A stretch of DNA of 64,000 nt from Trichoplusia ni (taxonomy: Eukaryota > Arthropoda > Insecta > Lepidoptera > Noctuidae): NCBI RefSeq assembly GCF_003590095.1, contig NC_039482.1:9255657-9319656 (forward strand). The letters run 5' to 3'. The notes beneath the pieces were generated by a model. It did not search any database. It was not told where the DNA came from and saw only the letters and a program-made list of their open reading frames with translations. The first letter of the stretch is position 1. Each line of letters begins with the position of its first letter. Below are positions 10,801-21,721 of the stretch, piece by piece. The position numbers were made by a program, and so were the translations under genes.

Positions 10801-13800
10801 TATTACGAAGGAACCATCAGAAAGTAATAAAAGTAAATAAAATACATTCTTTTCCAACAGACAAGAGCGAGAGCATATGGGATCGCTTTGTCCATGAAGA
10901 TCCAACAAGAGTCAGGAACCAGGAAAATGGAGACATCGCTTGTGACTCCTACAACCAAGTGGAGAGAGACATCGAGATAGCTGCTGAGTTGGGACTGGAT
11001 TATTACCGGTTAGTCATTCTTGTGTCGAGGAATCTCCTACGCTTGAACCAAGTTCAACTGGTCAAGTTTAACAAAATGTCAGAGATTATGAAATGAATAG
11101 CCAGTAGGCTAGCTCTCTCAGACAGTGCGTCAACATACAACTTATATAATCATTAACAAAGTTTATTTTACATGATCCTAGATTCTCACTGGCCTGGACT
11201 CGTATCCTGCCGTCTGGTTTCCCGAACCGCATCAGTAAGGATGGCACAGCATACTACAACAAGTTGATCGACGGTCTTCTGGCGAAGGGCATCCAACCTT
11301 TCATCACTCTCTACCATTGGGACTTGCCGCAGTCACTACAGGATCTTGGTGAGACCATATTGATAAATAGATGCCCAATAATTGGTGTCTAGGTTTAAGA
11401 ATACGTATATTTTTATAGAAGAGGTGGATAATTAAAAAAATTCAAGGATATATATGGGGCCGTTAAGAGACTTTGTTTCAACGTCTCCTCACAGTTGGGA
11501 ATGTCGACTCCAGCTAGCTTAAAAAATGTCATGTCAAAGTGATAACATTAATCCTTTTTGTAGAATAAACAATTTTATTTAAAACTCTTTCATGTTCTTA
11601 ATCAACTGAACGAAGATAAGACCATTAATAAGTACAGATAATTGAAGAAGATATAAATAAGTATTTAATTAAGGCTCAACTGTTTCCAGGTGGATGGACC
11701 AATCCCCTAATTGCCGACTGGTTCGCGGACTACGCGAGGGTAGTCTTTTCCCTCTTCGGTGACCGCGTGAAGATGTGGCTGACCTTGAACGAGCCTATCG
11801 TCATCTGCGACCTGGCTTACAACTCCGCTAGACTGGCTCCTGGGGTATACAGCCCTCATGTTGGCTCTTATATCTGTAACAAGAACGCTCTGCTGGCTCA
11901 TGCTAAGGCTTGGAGGATCTACGATGAAGAGTTCAAGCCGAAATATCATGGTATTTTTTGATACTTTTCTATTTAGACTGCATGGATGGCCAAGTAATTA
12001 AGGTTATCATTCCAAACCCACTGATGTGTCCAGAGTTCGATTGTCGCGTAGGATAAGCAGTTGTGTGATCCTGGTATGCTTGTCCTGAGTCTTTGTGACT
12101 TGAATGATTGTGAAACCCCAAGTATAAATTTTAGTATTACGGAGGTCGTTTGAGAATATACTTAGTCTTTCGCCCCATGGCGATAATTTACCTATCAGGG
12201 TTACAGATGTATCAGCATACATATACGACTTTTTGTCTGTCACTTAGTTATCGACTTCTCTGATAAGCCTTATCGATTTTACGACCAAAACGTTGGACCA
12301 TCTTACTATCAGTGTATTTACAGCCGATAATTAATTTGATAATCTGATACTGCTAACCGTTTTTTATGATGTGATTCTCTATTCGAAGCCTGTTTCAAAA
12401 TATAGGTACATAGTTTTCTTTACGATTTTTCCTAACTTTGAAAAAACACAGTGTGGTGGACCGGTTAGTCTTATTTAGAGTTCCGTAAGCAAATTGTAAA
12501 TGCGGAATCTTGTTACTAGGGCTCTGCTGTCTGTAATTCACTAAGTAGTAACTCATGAATTGTGATATCTAGATAGTTAAAATTCTGCCGCCTCTAGCAC
12601 AACATATACTTAAAATAAACAACATATACTTGAGATCACAAAATGCCTATTTGTAAGGAACCCTCGGCGTCGTGAGTCCGAAGTGCACTTACCAGTTTCG
12701 TACTTATCCTGATGATTGTGATTAAAAATGTAATCGCTCAGTAGCTTGATAAATCAGTATTTATCTTTAAGTTTATTAGATCACTATGAATTTTCGTCTG
12801 AAGTACCTACGGGTGTGGTATATAAAATTTTGTTATCTCATGATAAAATGTAGAAAACAATTATTTTTCGTAGTGAATTACTTTTTGATGTTTGCGATAA
12901 GTAGATACGTAATGAATCAGAGAGGCTCATCAACATGACATGACATCACATCAACTGACACCGCATAGAGAATATAAACCATGTAAATGACCTGCCAACA
13001 TCATTGGCCTAGCCTTTTCCCAACTATGTTGGGGTCGGCGGTTTCAGCTAAGTACCAGTGTTTTACAAGGAGCCACTGCCTATCTGACCTTCACAACCCA
13101 GTTACCTGGGCAACACGATACCCCTTGGTTAGACTGGCTGTCAGACTTTTTCAAGCTTCTGACTAGCTATAACGACTGTCAAAGATGTAGGCATAACAGC
13201 CGGGACCCACAATTTAACGTGCCTTCCGAAACACGGAAGAACTCGTTATGACAAAGATGGTCACCCATCTACGGACCAACCGCGTCAAGCATAGCTTAAC
13301 CTGTGATCGAATCACTTATGCGGTTATAGCTTAGCCACGAGCTCCTCAGGTAAATGACCTGCCAACAACTGCTCGAAAAGACAAAATTTCATGTTTAGTC
13401 CAGGGTCTGTAAAAAGTTTAATTATACCGAACGCTAACGCTGATCAAGTTGTTTGTCGAAAGGGAATCTCGTTTTAAGACACTTGAAGTTCCTATTCGTT
13501 TTCCTAATGCAATGTTGCATTGTTTGAGATCGAAAGACCATGAGAATACCGGAACGTCTTAAAGTAATAACAGGTATTGAAGACAGGTGTGGAAGAGAGA
13601 TGCCGCTCTGCCCAACCACAATAGTAGGTACTACTATAAGAGGTCGCGCGTAGTGGGGATCCTCAGATAATACTAAAATATGTAGCTCAAATGACCTTAA
13701 CCTCTCAATTCCCCGACTAACCTAGGTGTTATCTTTGATTACAGGTAAAGTATCACTTGCCAACCAACTGATATGGTTTGAGCCTAAAACAGAAGCCGAC

Positions 13801-16288
13801 GCTGAACTTGCTGAACTCACTATACAGAATATGGTATGTAACATTTTTCACAATAAAATCAAATAGATTCATACTCCGTCTGAATATGTAAGGTATATTA
13901 ATTTATTTCATAAATGTGACTAACTCCAGTAAATAAGCAACTTTACTTCCGGGGACACTTTTAGTGTTAGGGAGTTTGTAAAAAATACGTACTCCGCCAT
14001 TCTGTAGACACCATCTTGCAAGACAATGATTATCCGATTCTGATCAAATATAGCTAAGGGTTCTACCGGACAACCCATCTTACAAAAAATGGTACATTCA
14101 TGGTATGCAGTGAGATGAAAAGAAACCTCATAAAACCACAGGCCTTTCGTACACGTAGCGACAAAAATCTTCGAAACACACAACTGCCGACAACAAACTA
14201 GACCAAACCTTGACTCATATCATTGAATAATAAAAATGTACTCGATCTGAAAAAAATTGCTGCCTCAAAAGGCCTTTAATATTTAATACTTTCATTATTA
14301 ATTACTATATTAATTAATTTCAGGCGGGCAGATACTCTCATCCAATATACTCCAAAGAAGGAGGCTGGCCACCAGCTATCGAGAAGATCATGGAAAAAAT
14401 TAGCCTGCAACGAGGATACCCCAGGTCCACCTTCCCATCATTCACACAAGAAGAAAAAGATTTTATTAGAGGTTAGTACAGATATTGGTATTGGTGGAAC
14501 ATTATTTTTGAAGGTTTGTCTTCAAAATGACTCTTCACTAACGACCATCATCACCATTAAGAGATTCCATCACTCGATTAATACGAAAATGAAAAATTTT
14601 TATATCCCTGGATGCAAATATTAAAGTTTTTGTTAACACACAAATAAGTCTGAGCTCAGAAAAGATTTTGCACAGCAGTGCCAAAACCATGTCGTTTTAT
14701 TATTTAATAGTCTGATTGATCAGATCGGTCTCTATGAAGGTATAGACTATAGAGGTACCACGGAAGACCTTTGCCCCGCAGTAGATTGCAATAGGCTGAG
14801 GATTGCTATTTCTATTTTATATCATTACGTTTGACTCAGGTACCTACGACTTCTACGCGATGAACCACTACACGAGCCGGTACATCCGCCCAGCGACAGA
14901 GGGGGAAACCTTCAGGATCTGGCCACTTGGTGACGCTGAAGATCTCAATGCTAAAATAGAAGTCAATCCAGAGTGGCCCAGAACTGCTTCTATATGGTTC
15001 TTCGTAAGTATTTAAATAGTACATCCATAATTTTCTTTTTCATCTTGAATTAAAGACATTTGTAAAAGTTGGAGTGTTCTCATTCCAAAGATACATGTTT
15101 GCCAAGTAGATTGAAAAGTTCCTAAGAACTTGGAAAATGAGTTTGAAGATTACAGTACTGCGATATTCTAGACGGTTCAGAATATATTTTCTACCTTCTT
15201 ATTAATAGTCCAAAACTAACATCAACTGGATGTAACATACTTTGCAATTCTTGCTATATTAACAGGATGGAAGTGACATAACTCTGCCGCACTTAATCAC
15301 ATTCAAAATTAGAATCACATCGACTAGATAATCTTATTCTTTAAATAAACAACTTTAAATTGAAAAAGCCTTGAAGTACCTTCATTTCTGTGTTATCTTT
15401 CAGGTAAATCCCGAAGGTATCCGTAAACAGCTCGTTTGGCTGAAAGAAAACTACGGCGATCTGGAGTTCATGATCACTGAGAATGGATTGGCCACTTTCG
15501 ATGGACTTGATGATACCAACCGAGTGGAGTACTACAGGGAGTACTTGAAACAGGTCAGTCTTAACCAACTTCATTACATTACATTAATACATTACAAATA
15601 TAAGCATCTGATATTGCATTGCCACAGCTTAATGTTCCAACCTTCTCTATATGGGAAGAGGCCTGTGACCAGGTATGGGACTCCTATAAGCTGTTTTGAA
15701 AATAATAAAAATACAAATGTATATCCTCTTTTAATTATAGAAGCGCACTGCAACCACAATACTATATTGCAATCAGTATTCATGTTTTTTTTTTCACTTT
15801 TTAATAGTTCGCTTTCGGATCTCCAATAGCAAAAATCAGGTTAAAATGATATTGGATCTTTTCAGGTTTTGGTGGCTATCAAAGAGTATGGCGTGAACGT
15901 TACTCACTATACAGCCTGGACACTCCTGGATAACTTCGAATGGGTTGATGGTTACCAGTAAGTATCTTGACATATTATTTTGTATTTGTTAAAGTTAAAA
16001 AGCTGTAATTTTTGGGGCAAGGGATGTTCAGTAAATGGTTATGCTAATTTAATCACAATTTTAGATGATTTATGTGAAGCATTGGTTTTGATCTGTCTAG
16101 GAATACCGTATGTTACCTCAGCCTATAATTAACAAATTCTATTTTTCTCCAGTTCAAAATTCGGTCTCTACGAGATAGATTTCAACGACCCGCTGCGCAC
16201 GCGCAGGCCGCGTCTCTCCGCGCACTGGTACAAGAAGGTCATCAAGGAACACTCCCTTGACGTGTCTGTGACTCGAGATGAACTGTAA
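4896..16288 (+). CDS. GH1 beta-glucosidase-like gene B, complete, RDEL C-terminus
   Basis: Eleven coding exons: 4896-4924, 10444-10553, 10861-11008, 11182-11348, 11690-11950, 13745-13833, 14324-14471, 14840-15003, 15404-15553, 15866-15957, 16153-16288, giving 497 residues. Exon 1 starts MWWCRALVL and joins AVLAVSWGAED to make a signal peptide. It is chosen because it has the same 29-nt length and phase as in the paralogs. Exon 2 carries the GH1 N-terminal signature (FKFGAATASYQIEG). Exon 5 has the acid/base Glu in LTLNEP, exon 9 the nucleophile in MITENG, and exon 10 DNFEWVDGY. The product should hydrolyse beta-glycosides in the secretory path or gut lumen. The last four residues are RDEL, an ER-retrieval-type signal unusual for a digestive secreted enzyme. 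Intron 1 is 5.5 kb and full of repeats. One deviation is RFSLAW, where paralogs have RFSLSW or RFSISW. Exons 2 to 11 are firm; exon 1 is less so. Confidence 0.88.
5335..5605 (-). mobile_element. RTE-like LINE 3' end
   Basis: Inverted, longer copy of the family at 2708. On the plus strand it begins AAAATTCCCGTGTCACGATG and ends AACGTTTGCTGGGTCAGCTAG. It is non-coding. Confidence 0.6.
7196..7330 (-). mobile_element. SINE family A, diverged copy
   Basis: The plus strand reads GTGGATCACACAAATGCT and then a degenerate reverse B-box region. It matches the reverse complement of the family described at 1753. Confidence 0.5.
7699..7957 (+). mobile_element. RTE-like LINE 3' end
   Basis: Close copy of the element at 3366, with the same start (TAGCTGTTGCCCGCGACTTC), the same TGATGGTTTATAGC core and the same CAAACAAACAAACTCTTC tail. 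Confidence 0.65.
8853..9055 (+). mobile_element. Second type of RTE-like LINE 3' end
   Basis: Starts CACTAGCGACCTGCCCCGGC and ends ACAAACATACAAAAAGG followed by TTATAACATTAGT. The organisation is similar to the family at 3366 but the core is different. It is non-coding. Confidence 0.55.
11984..12160 (+). mobile_element. SINE family A copy in intron 5 of gene B
   Basis: Contains a degenerate A-box region (GATGGCCAAGTAATT), GTTCGATTGTCGCGTAGG and the body TGCTTGTCCTGAGTCTTTGTG. It lies in the 1.8-kb intron 5, which it helps to lengthen. Confidence 0.55.
13002..13350 (+). repeat. Dispersed repeat in intron 5 of gene B
   Basis: Starts CATTGGCCTAGCCTTTTCCC with TATGTTGGGGTCGGC and continues through CAAGGAGCCACTGCCTATCTG to CGTGCCTTCCGAAACACGG. 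Fragments recur at about 10290-10360, 60005-60105 and, by the CTTCGGAACACGG part, 62163-62178. It is probably a truncated retroelement tail; no coding motif is seen. Confidence 0.6.
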
Positions 16289-16911
16289 TTTAGTTTTTAA
16301 TCTGTTTTATAATGCCCCTATATAAAACCTTCCCCTATATAGGGGGGGGGGGAGACCTGTGCCGAACAGTGACTTAGAGGCTGGTATTATATTATGTTGT
16401 AATGATGAATGTGGAAAAAAAATAAGTAAGAATTACTGTAAAGAATTTGTTTTATTTGCGTGTCGTGTGTATTTGTCTAAATTCCTCCAGTTTCCTCCAT
16501 CTAAGCTAGGATACCCCTCAACAGTGAGTACGACATACATACTACGCAAGGGGCTAGAGGCTGTTTACATCACCAAGAATCGGCTTCTCATATGGTTCTT
16601 CAGTGCCCAAACTACCAGAGATCGAGCTACATCACAGAGGAATGCAAATGTCACAGGATTTTTTGTACTTATATTTTTTCCTTTTTCTTGCACTCCATGA
16701 TTCTGGCCCCTTTACATGCATAAGCACAAATTCTACACAATAAATCGAACTGCTCGCTGGAAGTGAAGTGATTTATGTTAAGAGATCCCATTTCCCCACA
16801 CTTTAAGCTATTCATTCATCGCTTACGGTTTTTATCAAGAGTTGAAGGTCGAATGTTATCTGATCTTGCATTGTCTAGATTACCATTTATCTCCGATACT
16901 AACGTCATACT
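16289..16911 (+). other. 3' flank of gene B up to the LTR element
   Basis: This holds the presumed 3' UTR of B and the insertion site of the LTR retrotransposon. A G9 run lies near 16344. The best poly(A) signal I see is AATAAA at 16739-16744. A 113-codon open frame at 16359-16700 shows no known motif and I do not call it a gene. Confidence 0.5.
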
Positions 16912-17061
16912 TGTTATGTGGGTACCTACATATATCTTTTAAGAACAATTATAGGGTAGACCACGGACACCGTGTGATTTAATGACTGCTGCGTCAGTCG
17001 AATAAACGAGTTTGTACGTATCGGTTGTTATTTCTTCTTCCACGACCCCTTGGACATAACA
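16912..17061 (+). repeat. 5' LTR
   Basis: 150 bp from TGTTATGTGG to GGACATAACA, with a 7-bp terminal inverted repeat (TGTTATG / CATAACA). It contains AATAAA in GTCGAATAAACG. The next bases, TTGGCGACGAGGAC from 17063, are the candidate primer-binding site; I cannot name the tRNA. Confidence 0.95.
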
Positions 17062-17104
17062 GTTGGCGACGAGGACAAAGTACATAAATTACGCGTAAAA
17101 TAAG

Positions 17105-20100
17105 ATGGCAAAAGTATCCGCTACATTGTCGGTCGGCACGATAACAGTGTTTAGCCATGAGCAGCAAGAATGGCAGTTATATAAAGAAAGGCTCGAACAG
17201 TGGTTTCTTGCAAACGAAATTGGGGTAGACGTGGATAAAGCCGGTTGTAAACGTCGAGCAATATTTCTGAGTAACTGCTCGGAATCAAGCTATAAACTAA
17301 TTCGCGATCTAGCTTTACCGCGGCAAGTCGGTACCTTAAGCTATGCGGAAATAGTTGCATTATTGGATGGACATTTCAATGTGAAAAAATGCTTGTTCGC
17401 GGAGAGACATAAATTTCATGGGGCCACGCAACATGTCGGCGAAGGGTTGCCAGAGTGGGCGGCACGAGTACGTGGTTTGGCAGTATACTGTGGGTTCGTG
17501 TCAACAAACCTTGACGAGCAGCTTCGCGACCGTTTTGTGCTGGGCATGGCACCTGGACCAGAGAGAGATAAACTCTTCACCAAGGCGATGTCCGAGCTGA
17601 CCCTGAGCAAGGCCTTGGAAATAGCTGAAGGCATACGCAGTGCTCGTATGGGAGCACAAGAAGCAAATCGGCAAGTGGACGCGGGTACGCAACTTCAAGT
17701 GATGAAGTTGGACACGCAGCATAGCGCAGCACGCGGACGCAGCGCGCAATCGCGCAGGATGTTAACCACAGCTTGCGGCGAGCGAGCTCGAGACAGCTAC
17801 GGCAACGGCGGCGGCAGCGTCGGCGGCGAATGTACGGCCTGCGGCTACGCAGGTCATCAGGCATCGAGCTGCCGTTTTGTGCGTTATAAGTACAAAAAGT
17901 GTGGCGTTCAAGGACATCTAAAGCGAATGTGTAAACAAACTTTTAATAAGCAACACTATGTCGAGTGCTGTGGGGATGCTGGTGATGACGGTAAGCACAT
18001 GTGCTATAATATTCGCACCGTACGCGGCGAGCCGATGCGGGAGTCTGTTTGTGTCAATGGGATCCAGCTAACTTTTGAAATAGACACTGGTTCACCAGTT
18101 ACCGTTATTTCTGAGCAAACTTATAATAAATACTTTTTTAACATAACATTAGAAGTCAGTGATGTTATTTTGCATAGTTATAACGGTGATAAGTTGTCTA
18201 TTCTGGGTAAAATAAACCTACTGTTTACATATAACAATAAAGCATTCACAATAGGAGTTTATGTTGTACGGAATGGAGGCCCCCCTTTATTAGGCAGAGA
18301 TTTCTTTTCGCGCTTCAACTTGCAAATATGTTCGTTAAATAACTGTAATGATTTTGTAAAAAATATTGCTTCAAAATACACACAACTATTTGGAAATAAA
18401 TTAGGTTGTTTTAAAGGCGTAAAGGTAGACTTAGCATTAAAGTCAGACGCAAAACCGATTTTTTTTAAAGCCAGACCTTTACCATTTGCGCTTCGAGAAA
18501 GGGTAGAAAAAGAATTGAACCGTCTTGTAGATTTAGGAGTGTTAGTACCTGTAAAATACGCAGAGTATGCGAGTCCCGTTGTGCCTGTTTTAAAGCGAGA
18601 TGGTTCGTTACGTTTGTGTGCCGATTACTCCGTGACAATTAATAAACAGTTACTTGTGGATAAGTACCCTTTACCTAGGTATGACGAGCTGTTTTCAAAA
18701 CTGCACGGCGGCAAGTATTATTGTAAATTAGACCTTTCGCATGCCTATAATCAATTATGCCTTAATGAGAAGTCACAAATGCTGACCTGTATAAACACAC
18801 ACAAAGGTTTATATAAGTTTACTCGCTTAGTGTTCGGACTAGCGAGTGCCCCCGCCATTTTTCAGCGGAACATGGAGGCGCTTCTATCAGGGTTAGATGG
18901 TACTCTTTTATTTTTAGATGACATTTTGATTAGCGGAGTAGACAAAGATCAGATGATGAGCAGGTTGAATGAAGTTTTCCGTAGGTTGCTAGAAGCGGGC
19001 TTAGTTTTAAACCTAGAAAAATGTACCTTCTTTCAAGAATCTGTTTCCTATCTAGGGTTTGTCATTGACCGTAATGGATTGCATAAATCTCCAGAAAAAA
19101 TTAAAGCTATTACGCAAAGTCGAGTTCCTAGTAATATTACAGAACTAAAATCATTTTTAGGAATGGTAAACTATTATCGGAATTTTATTAAAAACGCTTC
19201 ATCGATTTTAAGTCCCCTGCATGACTTACTTAAAAGAAATGAGCCCTGGGCATGGACTAAGAAACATGATGAAGCAGTGTCAACAATTAAACGCGAGTTA
19301 GTGTCTGAGACTACATTAGCGCATTTTAATCCAGAGGCATTGTTAATTGTAACTGTCGACGCGTCACCGACCGGTTTAGGCGCCGTGTTATCACAGGTCG
19401 AAGGCGGTATAGAAAAACCTATCTCGTATGTTTCTCGTTCACTGAATGCAGCCGAAAAACGCTACAGCCAAATACAAAAAGAGGCTACCGCTATAATTTT
19501 TGGTATAAGAAAATTTCACCAATATCTGTATGGTCGACCCCAACCTTTTATTTTGAGAACTGACCATAAACCCTTGGTTACAATTTTTAATCCAGACAAG
19601 GGCATTCCCGAGATATCAGCAAATCGTTTACAGCGATATGCTATTTTCCTATCCGCATACAATTATAAAATTGAATATGTAAGCAGTGTACATAATTGTG
19701 CGGATTTCTTAAGTCGATCGATAACGGACGATTTAACAATAACCGCCACGCACTCGGCGCATGATGAGTCATTAGTAGATAAATCCAGTTACGTGTATTT
19801 TGTTTACGAAGAAGAAAGATTTTTGTCAATGATGGATATTAAGAACGCGATTGAGCTAGATAAGGTAATAACAGCCGTCATCGGCTACTTGTCAAATGGT
19901 TGGCCTAATAAAATTAATGAACCAATAATTAAGGTTTATTACAGCCACCGGTTAGAGTTGTCTGTAGAAAACGGTTGTCTTATGAGGGGCCACAGATTAG
20001 TAATTCCAAATAGTTTGCGATATAAAGTATTGAAAGAGTTACATACAGGTCACTTAGGAATCACAAAAATGAAAGAAGAAGCACGCAATAGATTTTGGTG

Positions 20101-20587
20101 GCCGGGTATGTCTGTAGCTATAGAACAGTACGTCGGCTCATGCGCCGCGTGTAGATCGCAGCGCGCCGCGCCCCCGCGTACCCCTCTCACACCATGGCCG
20201 TTCCCTACCCAGCCGTGGCATCGCGTACACTTAGATTTTCTAGGGCCGATCAGCGGTAAAACATTTTTAATTATAGTAGATGCGTATTCGAAATGGGTGG
20301 AATGTTTTGATGTTTCAACGGGTTTCTCTTCGCGAGTAGTGATAGAAAAACTATGCGAAGTAATGTCACGATTTGGCTTATTTCATACGATTTGTTCAGA
20401 TAACGGAACGTCTTTTATATCACATGAATTTAAAGAATTCTGCAATCGTAATAACATTACTCATTTAACTTCACCAACATATAACCCAGCCAGCAATGAA
20501 CAAGCAGAAAGTTATGTAAAAATTATAAAAAAAGGCAATAAAATCATACTTGTCATCAGGTACATGTTTAAGAGATTTGAATGTTAA
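17105..20587 (+). CDS. gag-pol: Ty3/gypsy Gag-Pol polyprotein, truncated by a frame break
   Basis: A 1160-codon frame. The Gag-like part is followed by a CCHC zinc knuckle at residues 243-256 (C-TAC, GH, C). A second knuckle near 263-276 has Tyr263 where the first Cys is expected. Protease has DTG at 327-329. Reverse transcriptase has FLDD with Asp605-606. RNase H starts with DAS at 752. Integrase has a His pair near 980-983 and Cys1013/Cys1016, then catalytic Asp1044, Asp1099 and Glu1135, with 35 residues between the last two as in D,D-35-E enzymes. Reading leaves frame around a seven-A run at 20527-20533, shortly after the catalytic Glu, and stops at 20587. The remaining pol lies in another frame from about 20540. 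It supplies replication functions only to the element. Confidence 0.93.
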   Translation: MAKVSATLSVGTITVFSHEQQEWQLYKERLEQWFLANEIGVDVDKAGCKRRAIFLSNCSESSYKLIRDLALPRQVGTLSYAEIVALLDGHFNVKKCLFAERHKFHGATQHVGEGLPEWAARVRGLAVYCGFVSTNLDEQLRDRFVLGMAPGPERDKLFTKAMSELTLSKALEIAEGIRSARMGAQEANRQVDAGTQLQVMKLDTQHSAARGRSAQSRRMLTTACGERARDSYGNGGGSVGGECTACGYAGHQASSCRFVRYKYKKCGVQGHLKRMCKQTFNKQHYVECCGDAGDDGKHMCYNIRTVRGEPMRESVCVNGIQLTFEIDTGSPVTVISEQTYNKYFFNITLEVSDVILHSYNGDKLSILGKINLLFTYNNKAFTIGVYVVRNGGPPLLGRDFFSRFNLQICSLNNCNDFVKNIASKYTQLFGNKLGCFKGVKVDLALKSDAKPIFFKARPLPFALRERVEKELNRLVDLGVLVPVKYAEYASPVVPVLKRDGSLRLCADYSVTINKQLLVDKYPLPRYDELFSKLHGGKYYCKLDLSHAYNQLCLNEKSQMLTCINTHKGLYKFTRLVFGLASAPAIFQRNMEALLSGLDGTLLFLDDILISGVDKDQMMSRLNEVFRRLLEAGLVLNLEKCTFFQESVSYLGFVIDRNGLHKSPEKIKAITQSRVPSNITELKSFLGMVNYYRNFIKNASSILSPLHDLLKRNEPWAWTKKHDEAVSTIKRELVSETTLAHFNPEALLIVTVDASPTGLGAVLSQVEGGIEKPISYVSRSLNAAEKRYSQIQKEATAIIFGIRKFHQYLYGRPQPFILRTDHKPLVTIFNPDKGIPEISANRLQRYAIFLSAYNYKIEYVSSVHNCADFLSRSITDDLTITATHSAHDESLVDKSSYVYFVYEEERFLSMMDIKNAIELDKVITAVIGYLSNGWPNKINEPIIKVYYSHRLELSVENGCLMRGHRLVIPNSLRYKVLKELHTGHLGITKMKEEARNRFWWPGMSVAIEQYVGSCAACRSQRAAPPRTPLTPWPFPTQPWHRVHLDFLGPISGKTFLIIVDAYSKWVECFDVSTGFSSRVVIEKLCEVMSRFGLFHTICSDNGTSFISHEFKEFCNRNNITHLTSPTYNPASNEQAESYVKIIKKGNKIILVIRYMFKRFEC

Positions 20588-21218
20588 AATATCGGAATTC
20601 TTGCTTTATTATAGGAATTCTAAACATTCGACCACAAACAGATCACCGGCAGAGGTATTGTTCGGACGCAATTTGAGATGTCGGTTGGACCTCCTGACAC
20701 CGACCACCACCATGCCATCCGACGCAGCGCTTGACACAGTGGTTAAAGTTAAGCAGTGTTCGCAGATTGACAGTTATCGTGGCAACCGTAAAGTTACGTT
20801 TAGTGTGGGTGACCAAGTTCTGGTAAAACTTTATAGTCAACAAAAACAATATTGGTCACGTGGTGTGATTATTAAAAGTGTAGGAAAAACTGTATATTTA
20901 GTCCAACTAACTGAATCGGGTCAAATTATCAAAAGACACGCCAACCAGTTGCTCAAATATAGAGGGAGAGAAGATAAGTCATGTGAAAAGATCGTTCCCG
21001 CATTCATACTGCCAACACATCCGACTAGCACCGACCAGCTGCAGCCCGAAGTTTCTGCTGAGGAGTCAGCAGCACAACCAGAGACGACCTCAGGACTTGT
21101 TCACGGTGACATCTCCACGGAAGAGGAAGCAACCTTGGCAACTCCCTCTATAGAACCCGAGCCAGACCCGCGCTCGAAACGAAATAGGCCTGTTGTAGAT
21201 TATAAGAAGTTCTTCTAA
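20540..21218 (+). pseudogene. Displaced 3' end of pol (integrase C-terminal part)
   Basis: Continues the integrase in a different frame from 17105-20587, with an ATG at 20550 that is unlikely to be a genuine start. It contains the LLYYRNSKHSTT and SPAEVLFGR motifs typical of the region after the gypsy integrase core, a KRHANQL segment and a Pro/Glu/Thr-rich tail ending VVDYKKFF. The stop TAA overlaps the approach to the polypurine tract. The overlap with the upstream frame and the A-run point to a one-base slip, not a second gene. Confidence 0.85.
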
Positions 21219-21220
21219 AT

Positions 21221-21233
21221 AGAGGTGGAGGGA
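21221..21233 (+). other. Polypurine tract of the LTR element
   Basis: AGAGGTGGAGGGA lies directly before the 3' LTR, in the position where plus-strand priming occurs in LTR retroelements. Confidence 0.8.
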
Positions 21234-21383
21234 TGTTATGTGGGTACCTACATATATCTTTTAAGAACAATTATAGGGTAGACCACGGACACCGTGTGAT
21301 TTAATGACTGCTGCGTCAGTCGAATAAACGAGTTTGTACGTATCGGTTGTTATTTCTTCTTCCACGACCCCTTGGACATAACA
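21234..21383 (+). repeat. 3' LTR
   Basis: 150 bp, identical by eye to the 5' LTR over its whole length. Followed by ATACT, the second copy of the target duplication. Confidence 0.95.
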
Positions 21384-21721
21384 ATACTGAAACTGTCACA
21401 ACACACGTTATCAGTGTCAGCAAATTACACAATAGGATGCAACAACTGTCGCGCTCGAATGCCCAAGAAAAGAAGAGTCGGGTTTTAGGTGTTTATTATA
21501 TTTGTAATTTTTTTTTTTCTGTTTTACCGCGGATATCTTTTTTTAGATGAAGAGCCTTAATGACTCTATAAACTAGATCTCGACGCATACTATTTTGTAA
21601 TTGAAAATAGTTCCTAAAAGGATTCTTCTTTGCTGCGTGAAAGAGAATATGATTCATTTTTTATTTATTTATTGCTTCTGAATAAATATTATATAACGAT
21701 CCTATAACCTTAGTAAATTAT

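Larger units (their letters stand above)
16912..21383 (+). mobile_element. Ty3/gypsy LTR retrotransposon, full length
   Basis: A 4472-bp element bounded by two 150-bp LTRs that read identically, each beginning TGTTATG and ending CATAACA. The 5-bp sequence ATACT directly precedes (16907-16911) and follows (21384-21388) the element, as expected for a target-site duplication. The domain order protease, RT, RNase H, integrase marks Ty3/gypsy. No envelope frame is present. Identical LTRs mean recent insertion. The coding region nevertheless carries a frame break in the 3' part of pol, so this copy is probably not autonomous. It lies between the convergent 3' ends of GH1 genes B and D and interrupts neither. 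Confidence 0.96.

Noticed and set aside
16359..16700. 113-codon open frame downstream of gene B as a separate gene
   Set aside because: No motif, no paralog and no splice or promoter context. It overlaps the presumed 3' UTR of B.
20550..21218. Second independent gene of the LTR element (for example an envelope)
   Set aside because: The residues continue the integrase, with YYRNSKHS and SPAEVLFGR motifs. There is no signal peptide or membrane segment.
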